Shown: piece by piece, positions 51,065 through 61,000 of the stretch
How positions within the stretch are numbered: position 1 is the stretch's first letter
How the letters are laid out: each line of letters starts with the position of its first letter
Assembly: GCF_014204975.1 (NCBI RefSeq)
Contig: NZ_JACHMM010000001.1
Span: 6,200,037-6,264,036 of the forward strand
Source of the DNA: Jiangella mangrovi
GTDB taxonomy: Bacteria; Actinomycetota; Actinomycetes; Jiangellales; Jiangellaceae
DNA: 64,000 nt
Direction: 5' to 3'
Position numbers and translations under genes: made by a program
Notes under the pieces: model-generated
The model's database searches: none
What the model was told of the DNA's origin: nothing
The model's input: only the letters and a program-made list of their open reading frames with translations

Positions 51065-51379
51065 TCAGGCTACGGAGGCCTCCGCGGCCCGCGCTTCTCG
51101 ATTCATGACCCGTCGCTCGAACCAGACCGTCATGAACGGCGGGATCGCCGACGCCAGGCCGAGGATGGTCGTGGAGAAGCTCCACCGCTCGGCCCGCCAG
51201 ACCGCCAGCACCGTGCCGACGTAGGCGAGGAAGATCACGCCGTGGATCGGCCCGAAGATCTGCACCCCGATCTCGTTCTCGACCACGACGTACTTGAAGA
51301 ACATCCCCACGAGCAGGCCGGCCCAGGACACGGCCTCGGCTATCGCGGCGATCCGGAACCATCGAAGAGCAGCACTCAC
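51065..51379 (-). CDS. DUF3817 small membrane protein
   Basis: 104 residues from a GTG with about three membrane helices. The conserved pattern RIAAIAEAVSWAGLLVGMFFKY, FGPIHGVIFLAYV and ASAIPPFMTVWFERRV is that of DUF3817, a family of unknown function common in actinobacteria. It starts ten bases after the stop of the 1213-residue protein gene and ends five bases before the MFS gene. Confidence 0.87.
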   Translation of the reverse strand: MSAALRWFRIAAIAEAVSWAGLLVGMFFKYVVVENEIGVQIFGPIHGVIFLAYVGTVLAVWRAERWSFSTTILGLASAIPPFMTVWFERRVMNREARAAEASVA

Positions 51380-51389
51380 CCGCGCAACC

Positions 51390-54300
51390 CTACGGGCCGG
51401 GCACCGGCACTATGACTTGGGCCCGCTCGCCGTCCGGGGCGACGAGGGTCAGGGTAACCAGCAGCGGCGGGGCGAGCTGGACCAGCACCTGGTACTCGTG
51501 CGGCTCGGACGTCGTGACGCGGACGGCCTGGATGACGGTGCCCGCGGGGAAACCGCCGGCCCGGGTGGGAATGTCGTCGAGCTCGAAGCGGGCACGGACG
51601 GGCGGCGGTGGCGGGGCGATCGGGAACGGACGGCGGGTCCGCTGCGCCTGGACGAGCAGCACGTACGGCGGCTCGGCCTCGATGTCGGCGTCGGAGCGGA
51701 TCCGGAGCACCACGCCGCGCCCGACGATCGTCATGACGTCGATCAGCTCGAGCGACGGCGGCTCGTCGGCCACCGGAGGGACGGTGACGCGCTGCTCGGT
51801 GAGCCGGCTCAGCGGGTCGGCCAGCCGGACGACGACGTCGAGGGGCTGGTGCGGGTCGGCGCGGGTGAGCCAGACGGCGAGCGGCGTCCGCCCGCCCGAC
51901 CGCGGACCGGACACCAGGACCGCGCCCGGGTCGGCCCCCGCGGGCGGTCCGCCGGCGCCGTCGGCCACCGGACCGGCCGGGACCGACTCCAGCGGCAACG
52001 GCGCCGCCGGCGCGATCCCGCCCGCTCCCGGACCGGCGACCTCCACCGAAACGCGGTGACTGCCCAGCCCCACCGCCCGCGCGGGCGCCGCCGTCGACGT
52101 CGTGACCAGCACGAGCGAGCCGGCACCCAGCGGCGACGCCACCAGCGGCGCCAGGTCGGGACCGGCCGCCGGCAGGACGGTGACGACCACCGGCTCGCAG
52201 GCGGGCGACGGCCGGCCGCGGACCGCCTCGACCGGGACGGCGTCGACGGGCACCGCGACCGCGCGGACGAACCAGTCGTCCCAGGAGGCGTCGAACGGAC
52301 CGGACCATTCCGCCGCGTACGCCGACCCACCAGCAGGCACCGCCGGCACGACCGCGAACGGCGGCCCCATCGACTCGTACGACCGCGCCGCCACCGCGGA
52401 CCGCGACCGGAACACCCGGAACTCGCGCACTGGGATCCGGCTCTCCGAGGACAGCGACAGCGTCACCGTCCCGCCCGCGCCGATCACCGAGGCCACCCGA
52501 GGCTCCGACGGCGCCCGCACCCGTGGCGCCGCGACCGCCTGCAGGTGCTCGTGCGCGTCCTGCCCGGCCGTCGGCGCCGGCCAGGGCGACTCGACGCCGG
52601 ACCGGGACAGGGTCGTGACGGTAAACAGGTGGATGTCCGCCGACCCCTTCGGCAGCGGGACGTCGGCCTCACGGGAGGACCCCGGCAGCACCGTCAGCCG
52701 GCGGAACAGCGCCCGGCGCCGGTCCTGGGACAGCGCGTCGTAGGCGTCCCAGAGCTGCTGCAGCCGCACGCCCGGCAGCGTCCCCTCGGGCGCCTGCGGC
52801 GGCAGGCCGACGGACTGGCGCAGCGACGTCTCGGCGACCTCCCACACGATGACGCCGCGCGACGGGTCCAGGTCGGCCCCGCCCGGCACCGACCAGTGCA
52901 CCCGCACGTGCGACCGGCCCTGCGCGTCCGGCGCGCTGCCCATCGGCACGCCCGGGGGCAGCGGCGGGGGGATCGGCGCGACCGGCACCGGGCTGGCGGC
53001 GCTGGTCAGGGCCGGCGACCCGGCCGACGGCGACAGCCCCGACGGGATGCCGATCGCCAGCTGGGTCCGCGTCCACAGCGCGATCCCCCACCGCTGCGTC
53101 GTGGCGAAGTCCAGCACGGGGACGGCGAACCGCAGCCGGTACCGCCGCCCCTCCTCACCCTGTGCCGGACCGGGCGCCACGACGTTCTCGCCGGCGGAGT
53201 CGAGGTGCTCGACGGTGACACCGGCGCCCCCGCTCAACGTCGCGCCGCTGAACGTCAGCACGGCGTCGCGCCGGAAGCACCCCGGCGGCGCCGCCCCGAA
53301 CGGGGTCACGCCGGCCGGCGGCGACGTCGTCGACGACAGCATGGGGAACAGCACCGCCCGCACCTCGAGCGCCGACGGCGTCCGCTCCTCCCAGCCGACG
53401 GCGACCTCGAGCTCCAGCGTGGCGGGGCACACCGGCGAGCCCGCGAACACCGACGTCAGCGCCATCGCCACCAGACGGGGCCGCGGCGGCGCCGGCTCCG
53501 TCCCCGCGTACAGCGCGTCCTGCCAGCGCGACCAGACGCCGAACACGTCCTGCCAGGCGACGGGGTAGCCGGGCTGCCGCCCGCCGCTGCCGATCGAGAT
53601 CTCGGCGACGGCGTCGACCATGCCGGTGCGGCGGAAGCCGGGCTCGCCGCGCTCGCCGTCGGGCACCGGCAGCAGCGGCCGGAAGTCACCGGCCGCCCTC
53701 ACCGGCAGCAGGCACTCAGCCCCGACATCGGAAGGAGACGAGAACCGCGCCAGAGAAGCGCCCGTCCCCTGCCCCAGCGCCGCCGTCGGCTCCGGCCGGT
53801 CCCACGAGACCCGGATCGTCTCGCGCCACGGCCCGTCGACGACCTCGGGCGCGCCCAGCCCGTCGCGCACCGCCGTCACCGTCGTCGGCGTCGCGGTCGA
53901 GACGTGCCGGGGCGCGGACGGCACGTACGCGGCCATCGTCGCCGGCCCGCTGCGGTCGGGCAGGTCGGTGTAGTCGGCGGTCACCATGAGGTCGTCGCCG
54001 CCGACGGCGGGCAGGTCGAACCGCGGCTCCTCCAGGTACGACGTGCCGAACCCGAGTGCCAGCGCGAGGAACGGATCGCCGGCCGCGGGCAGGGTGAGCA
54101 GCGACAACGGCGGCAGCTGTGCGGTCGCGGGGAGCGAGGACCCCTCCGGCCCGTCGACCGGCGACGTGTCCAGAACCTCGTGCTGCTGCCACGGCGGCAG
54201 TGCCGGACGATAGATGCGCTCGATCCGCGGCAGCGTCTCGCTGCGCACCTCCTTCAGCAGCCGCTCGTAGTCCGGCGGCACCCACACCGGGGCGGTCCGC

Positions 54301-55031
54301 GCGGTGCTGGTCACCGGGTACCAGCCCAGCGGCGGCCCGCCGCGCTGCAGCCGTCGAATCGCCGCCTCGACCGGGTCGACGGGGTCGTCGGCCAGTCCCT
54401 GCTCACGGGTGTCGTAGGAGGTGCCGGGCCAGGGGTCGTCGACCGGCAGTCCGACCCGCTCGAACGGCTTCCAGCCGTCGTCCTCGATGACGCGCTGCAG
54501 CGTGACGATCCGGACCGTCGGGTTGAACCCGTTGACCAGCAGCGCCCGGGTGCCGCCCGGGCAGCGCACCGTCAGCGTGACCCGCGACCCGCCGCCGGGC
54601 GGGACGGCGTCGGCGCCGACGGTCTCGCGCAGGCCGATGCCGCCGCGGGTCACCAGCAGCCCCACGGCGCGCGTCGGGTTGATGACGTCGCACTCGACCT
54701 CGACGTACGCGGCGACGCGGCCCCACGACAGCGCCAGCCCGCCGTGCGCGAGCCGCTGCCGGACGTCGACCTCGCGCGGCTCGTCGCGGCGGTCGCGGCG
54801 CCAGACGACGAACGGCTCGGCCGGGACGCCCAGCTCCTTCGCGCAGGCCCAGCGGAGCTGGATCTCGGTGGGCCGCAGCTCGCGGATGGTCTTGAGGCGT
54901 TCGAGGACGCGCGGGTCCACGTCGACGCCGTGCTGGCGGATCTGCGTCAGCTGGAGGTCGGCGATGGCGGGCCAGACGAGCTTGGCCGACTCCGCGCGGA
55001 ACCAATAGGGCCAGGCGATGCGACGGGCCAT
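51390..55031 (-). CDS. Giant unknown protein, 1213 aa, beta-rich with Fn3-like segments
   Basis: 1213 residues; the ATG at 55031 overlaps the stop of the 2262-residue gene (TGATG), so the two are coupled. No signal peptide, membrane helix or enzyme motif was found. The N-terminal 140 residues are more helical and Trp/Arg-rich (IAWPYWFRAESAKLVWPAI, IRELRPTEIQLRWACAKELG). The rest is Pro/Val/Gly-rich and beta-strand-like, with Fn3-like pieces (TIRVSWDRPEP, VPVREFRVFRSRSAVAARSYES-like, DDWFVRAVAVPVD). A structural or adhesive partner of the larger protein is plausible. Function unknown. Confidence 0.75.
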   Translation of the reverse strand: MARRIAWPYWFRAESAKLVWPAIADLQLTQIRQHGVDVDPRVLERLKTIRELRPTEIQLRWACAKELGVPAEPFVVWRRDRRDEPREVDVRQRLAHGGLALSWGRVAAYVEVECDVINPTRAVGLLVTRGGIGLRETVGADAVPPGGGSRVTLTVRCPGGTRALLVNGFNPTVRIVTLQRVIEDDGWKPFERVGLPVDDPWPGTSYDTREQGLADDPVDPVEAAIRRLQRGGPPLGWYPVTSTARTAPVWVPPDYERLLKEVRSETLPRIERIYRPALPPWQQHEVLDTSPVDGPEGSSLPATAQLPPLSLLTLPAAGDPFLALALGFGTSYLEEPRFDLPAVGGDDLMVTADYTDLPDRSGPATMAAYVPSAPRHVSTATPTTVTAVRDGLGAPEVVDGPWRETIRVSWDRPEPTAALGQGTGASLARFSSPSDVGAECLLPVRAAGDFRPLLPVPDGERGEPGFRRTGMVDAVAEISIGSGGRQPGYPVAWQDVFGVWSRWQDALYAGTEPAPPRPRLVAMALTSVFAGSPVCPATLELEVAVGWEERTPSALEVRAVLFPMLSSTTSPPAGVTPFGAAPPGCFRRDAVLTFSGATLSGGAGVTVEHLDSAGENVVAPGPAQGEEGRRYRLRFAVPVLDFATTQRWGIALWTRTQLAIGIPSGLSPSAGSPALTSAASPVPVAPIPPPLPPGVPMGSAPDAQGRSHVRVHWSVPGGADLDPSRGVIVWEVAETSLRQSVGLPPQAPEGTLPGVRLQQLWDAYDALSQDRRRALFRRLTVLPGSSREADVPLPKGSADIHLFTVTTLSRSGVESPWPAPTAGQDAHEHLQAVAAPRVRAPSEPRVASVIGAGGTVTLSLSSESRIPVREFRVFRSRSAVAARSYESMGPPFAVVPAVPAGGSAYAAEWSGPFDASWDDWFVRAVAVPVDAVPVEAVRGRPSPACEPVVVTVLPAAGPDLAPLVASPLGAGSLVLVTTSTAAPARAVGLGSHRVSVEVAGPGAGGIAPAAPLPLESVPAGPVADGAGGPPAGADPGAVLVSGPRSGGRTPLAVWLTRADPHQPLDVVVRLADPLSRLTEQRVTVPPVADEPPSLELIDVMTIVGRGVVLRIRSDADIEAEPPYVLLVQAQRTRRPFPIAPPPPPVRARFELDDIPTRAGGFPAGTVIQAVRVTTSEPHEYQVLVQLAPPLLVTLTLVAPDGERAQVIVPVPGP

Positions 55032-58000
55032 CAGTCCTCCACCTCCCACGGTGCCTTGTCCAGCACGATCCGCAGGGCCTCGGCCCGCTGCTCGGCGCTG
55101 CCGGCCAGGGCATCGCCGGCGACGACGAGGTCCAGCCGCAGCTCCGCGCCGCGCGAGCCGGGTGCGAGCAGCACGACCGCCCGCGTCCCGCCCGGCCCGC
55201 GGACCAGCCGGGTGATGCCGGCCCGCGGCGGATCACCGCCCGCCGGGACCGCGGTGCTCGGCTGCAGCGACAGCCAGTCCGCCTCGACCGCGGCCCACCA
55301 CTGGTGCCCGGGTCCGGCGGACGGGTCCGGCGGCCCGGCGACGACGGCGGGCATCGGCCGCGACCGCCACATCGCCTCGCTGCTCTCGACGACGACGGCG
55401 ACCGGCTGCGGCACCGCGTCGCCGGACCAGAGCACGTGCACGACGGGGTACCGGGGCACTTCGGGCACGGCCAGCCCGGCCGCCTGGTACGCCGCGTCGA
55501 GCACGTCGCCGGCCGGCGCGACCGGCAGCGAGCCGAGGCCCGACGGCGTCGGCACCAGCCGCAGTTCGCGCGGCGCCAGCCGGATCAGCTCGGCCAGGTC
55601 CGCCACCGTGGCGAACCGCGACGTCGTGAACCCGACCCGGTGCACCCGGCGGCCGGTTGCCCCCACGGGCGCGTTCTTCGGCACGGCCTCGACGTCGAGG
55701 AGGTAGTCGGTGAGCGGCTGCAGGTCGTACGGCAGCGTCACGATGGTCCCGTAGGACCGGCTGCCGCCGCTGCTGGTGCAGGGCAGCTCGTCGAGCAGCT
55801 CGGTCGCCGCCTGCTGCCAGGGCGTCATCACCCCGGCCAGCGCCGGCGTCAGCGCGCCCAGCACCCCGCCCACGCCGACCGGCAGCGTCAGCGCCCCGCC
55901 CGCCGGCCCGCCGCCGGGCGGCTCGGGGTGGAAGCCCGACGCCGCCTGGACGCTGACGCGCAGCTCCTCGCCGTAGGCGTCGAACAGGGCGGTGACGTTC
56001 TGCGTGGCCAGCGCGATCCGGATGGGCTCCGCGCACAGCACGCCGGTCTCGCCCATGGACGGCGCGCTGGCCAGCAGCCAGCCGCCGAGGTCGGCCGGCG
56101 CCTCGTCCGGGCCGTCGGCGCCGAACCGGAACTCCTGCACCTCCTCGGGACCCCAGTTCTCCGTCGCGGTGGCCGACGGCTTGGCCTCCTGCTGGACGGA
56201 TTCCGCCCGCCAGCTCACCCGGACGGTGTACTGCTCCGACGGCACCAGCAGCGCGACGTCGGTCGGGTCCTGGCTGACGGTCGACTCCAGCAGGTCGCGC
56301 TCGGTGGTGACGACGCGGCTGTCGTAGTCGAAGCGGTAGCGCTCGGCGCTGGTCAGCCCGACGGCGGCGATCAGCCAGTACGGCGTGCCGACGAGGTTCT
56401 CCTCGCTCCGGTCGGCGCCGATCTCGACCACCGTGACGGGACCGGGCACGTCGACGACGACGCGGCTCAGCAGCAGGTCGCGCTGGTTGGCGACGACCCG
56501 CGCGGCGAGCCGGCCGGCCCGCTCGATCGGGTCGGCCCACGGCCGGTCCGGGTCGGTCCACTCGGCCGGCAGCGGGTTCGACGAGGTCACCATGCTGTCG
56601 CCGGTGACCGGCTGCCGCGCGACCTCGGCGCCGGACGCGTCGCGGCAGACGATCGTCAGGCCCTCGTTCAGCATCCGTTCGGAGACGAGCAGCAGCAGCT
56701 CGAGCGCCTCGACGCCGTCGTCGCAGCGCAGCCGCAGGCAGTTGGCCAGCTCCGACGGGCTGAAGCCGGTCTCTTCCCAGGCCCGCTTCACCAGCGCACG
56801 CTCGTCCTCGGGCGCGTCCGGGGCGACCTCGGGCTCGTCGCCGGACGGCGAGCGCAGTACCCGGCCCTGGCAGCGCAGCGGCGTGCGCGAGAGCTCCTTG
56901 TCCCATGCGGTGTCGACCCAGGTGGCGGCGACGTCGGCCAGCGACGCGCCCGCGGCCATCAGCTCGACGACGTCGCCCAGCGCGTCGCCGCTGGTGGGCA
57001 GCGCGCCGTTGCCGTACTCGAGCGGGTTGCCGGCGTCCCAGTCGTGGACGGACTCGACCAGCCGGATCCGCCCCTTCGGGCACGGCACGACGTCGCCGAC
57101 GACGATCGCCGGGTCGGTCCCCTGCAGCAGGTCGGCGACGGCGTCACCGGTGCGCCACGCCTCGGTGACGTCCAGAGCGGCCCGCACGTCCGCCGTCCGG
57201 AACGCCCCGTCCGGGTCCGGCCAGGGCACGCCGTCGAGCAGCCAGCCGGGCGGGTTCGGGCCAGGGGGCTTGCCGTCGAACGTCCACAGCACGAAGGCGG
57301 GCGGCGCGACCTCGGCGCAGATGTGCCCCCAGCGCTCGCGGACGCTGGTCGTCAGGCTCTCGCCGTAGGGCACGGCCCGCGGCGTCGGCGTCGGCAGCCA
57401 GGACAGCAGCGCGAGCGCCGGGCCCAGCTGACTCTGACCGGGGGCGTTGCGGGCCCACCAGGTGGCCGGGGTCTTGCCGGCGGGCGGGTCCGGCTGCAGG
57501 TCGCCGGCCAGCTCGATCCGGGTCACCTGGTAGCGCCACCAGCGGTCGCCGCGGCGGACCCACGGGTCGGCGCCGACGCCGGACTCGCCGCGCGCCACGC
57601 CGCCGAGGACGACGTCGCCGGACGCGACCATCGGCGGGACGTCGAACAGCACCACCGGCACGGCGTCCAGCGGCACGGTGGGAAGCGGCTCTCCGGAACC
57701 CGCCCCGAGCGCGTCGGCCAGCTTCCCGTCGACCGCCCGGTCCGTCGCGCTGCCCTCGATCAGCGCGGGCGAGCGGCTCACCAGCGACACGCCCGCCACC
57801 AGCGGCGGCGCGGGCGGCGGCGACGGCTCGGACTCGCCGATGGTCAGCTCGATGCAGCCCTCGATGTCGAAGAAGAACAGGTCGACCTTGCCGCAGACCT
57901 CGCCGTGGATGTACGTGCGCTCGACCTCGACGCCGTTCTCGAGCTGGCGACCGACGAGCACCGTCAGCTCGGCCTTCGCGGAGACGCCGACGACCCAGAG

Positions 58001-61000
58001 CCGCAGCTCGCCGCGGGCGTAGATCTTGCCGCCGATGGCGAACGGCTCGAACGAGATCAGCGCGTCGAACCCGGCGGCGACCTCGAAGTACAGGCCGACG
58101 GCCTTGCTGCCCATGAGCACGGCCTGCAGGTGGAAGCCGATGGCGATGGCCAGGCCGCTGGTGACGATCGGCAGGTCCGGGTTCGCCAGCGTGGTGCCGT
58201 CGCCGTGGATCATCAGGTAGCCGGTGCCCTTGAAGACGTCGAGCACACGGACGGTGACGGGGTCGTCGTAGCGGCCGAGGTCGATGAACCAGTCCTTCGA
58301 CTCCGTCAGGTCGAAGAACGCCGTCACCGGGACCCGGATGTGCACGAGGTCGACGACGTCGTACTCGGCGACGATGCCGATGGTGATGGTTCCGCGGCCG
58401 AAGTCGAGGTCGAGGACGGCGAGGAAGGTCGCGCTGCTCTGCGACTTCAGCACCGGCGGCAGGCTCAGCACGTCGGCCTTCATCATCAGCAGCAGCCGCG
58501 GCCCCGGCACCTCGACCAGCACGATGCCCTTGAGGTGCAGCAGGAACCCGCCCTCGGCCGTGCCCAGCATGACGCCCGCCGCGATGGCGAACGAACCGCC
58601 CGCCAGCTCCCAGCCGGCCGGGTGCATGACGTTGAACCCGCGCGCCGGCGTGAGCTGCGCCTCCAGCCACTTCAGCGCCGGCGCCTGCACGCCCGTCGGC
58701 TCCAGCCGGCGGTAGTTCACGCCCACGCCGCCGAGGAACCCGAAGATGCCCAGGCCGGAGTTGCCCAGCGGCAGCGGCACCGGGAACTCGACCTCGGCGC
58801 CGACCAGCACGCCAGTCGTCCCGGCCCGGCTCTCCAGCGCCAGGATCGCCGCCGCGCGCAGCCCGACCGACGGGAAGGTCAGGTCGAACGCGCCTTTGAA
58901 GCCGAACTCGGTGATCTCGAGGTAGCCGGTGCCGTGGACGGCACCGGGGATGTCCAGTGTCGCGCCGAGCTTGGTCAGCTGTGGCGCCTCGTCGGCGTCG
59001 AGCCGGAGCCGGACCCGGACGGTGTCGACCTCGACGATGCCCAGGTCGACGCCGAGGCCCACCTCGACCTCGAGGTAGGTCGGGTTGAGCCGGCTGACCT
59101 TCACCCCGAGGACGCGCAGCAGCGAGTCCAGCGGCGGGGCGGCCGCCAGCGACCCGGCCGGGACGTCGAGGGTGTAGCCGCGGCTGGGGTCGAAGACCGG
59201 GAGCGGGACGTACTCGACGGTCCCGTCCCCGTCGGTCCGGGTGTCCCACGAGCTGCGGACGCCGACAGCTTTGTACCGGGTGACGATCGGCTTGGCCGGG
59301 TCGACCCGGATGAAGCCGAGGTCGAACGAGAACGCCGTCTCGAGGTCCAGCAGCACGCTGACCTGCGTCGTCGTCGGCCCGCTGCCGGTCGCCGGGTCGA
59401 TCAGGCCGTCGGTGACGATCAGCTCGCCGCCGCGCAGGATCACCGACTGCGCCTGGATCCGCCCGGCCGCGCCGAGCCCGACAGCGGCGCTGCCCAGGAC
59501 CACCAGCGGCACCAGCTCGCCCGCGGTCGGGCTGGGCGGCGTGGCGGCGGCCAGCAGCGGCGACAGCGCGGCGACGGCGCCCAGGACGTTCAGCGCGGTG
59601 TTCGAGCCGGTGGCGGACCGCTCGACCTTCGCCAGGCCGTCGAGGTCGCCCTCGATCGCCCGGAACTCCGCGCTGGCCAGCCAGTTCGCGCGGTCCTCGG
59701 CGATGCGCAGGCGGACCAGGAACGTGCAGATGCCGTCGCTCGGGTTGGTCCGGGCCGGCAGCTCCTCGCTGGTGTGCTCGTCCAGCCGCGCCTCGGCGGC
59801 GGTGCGGACGTCGAACTCGCCGTAGACCTCGGCGCGGACGAAGGTGCCGCGGATCAGCTCGACCCGCACGCCGATCTTGCGGAAGCAGTCCGGCACCAGC
59901 GGGCGCTGCGGCTCCGGGTCGACGTCGCCGGTCTCGGCCGGCGGCCGGGTCAGCTCGGCGGTGATCGTCTCGACGGTGTCGTCGGCCGGCTCCGGGGTCG
60001 CGGTCGCGCGCCACCAGTCCGACGCGCCGGGCGCGGGCGCCGTCGACCCCTTGGCCTCGCCCTGGCCGTGCGCGGTGCCGGGGGTGACGGCCGTGAACTC
60101 CAGCCTCGGGTGGGTGGTGAGCAGGTGGATCAGGGCGTCGCGACGGCGCTCGCTCAGCTCCTGGTTCCAGTCGACGGTGTCGGCGTCGTCCTTGTTCTCG
60201 TAGGACGCGAAGCCCTCGACCTCGATCGGGGTGTCCTTCGGCAGCTGCTCGAGCCGGGCCAGCGAGTCCTCACCCAGGAACGACGGCGTGCTCCCCCAGC
60301 CGTCCCGCGACGACGCCGGCGCCGTGCCGACGTTCACCGGGTTGCGGGTCCAGTCGTTGGCCGGCGGCGACGGGAACTCCGCCTTCTTCGGCCGGTCGAA
60401 CAGCGTGTACATGCTGAACGGCGCGACCGTCGCCGCCGTCACCGTACGCGTCGCCGTCACGGTCACCGGCGGGCCGGCCGCCACCGGGATCTGCGCCGTC
60501 GGCCCGGTGGCGCTGCCGCCGGGCCAGCTCCAGGCGATGGTGCCGCCGTCGTCGCCGGGGCTGAGCGCGACGGTGGCGTGCGTGTCGGTCTGCCCGAGGA
60601 CGACGACCCGGTGGCCGGTGCTGGTGAGCGTGCGCGGCTTCACCTCCTTCGGCTCCGGCGGGGTGGGCGCGCCGCCGCCGGCGGAGGTCGCTCGGCGGAC
60701 GGTGACGGTGCGGGTGTACTCGTGCAGCCCGGCGTCGGTGACCCGCACGTCCAGCGTCATCGTTCCGGTCGCGGGCAGCAGGATCGTCCGCCGGTCCAGC
60801 GTCGTGGGGTCGTCCCCGTTCACCTGCACGCGGTAGGCGTACGGCGCCAGCCCACCGCCGGCGCTGATGTACAGGGTGGCGCTGTCGGGGAGCTCGACGG
60901 GGCTCAGGACCGGGTCGCCGTCCTGGACGGAGTACCACTCCCCCGCCGGCCCCTGGAACGACAGCCGCACCGTCGGCGACTGCCCGCGGTTGACGACCTC

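Noticed and set aside
51294-55706. A 1470-residue plus-strand open frame opposite the 1213-aa gene
   Set aside because: Same antisense artefact: it crosses the boundary of several real genes and shows no domain.
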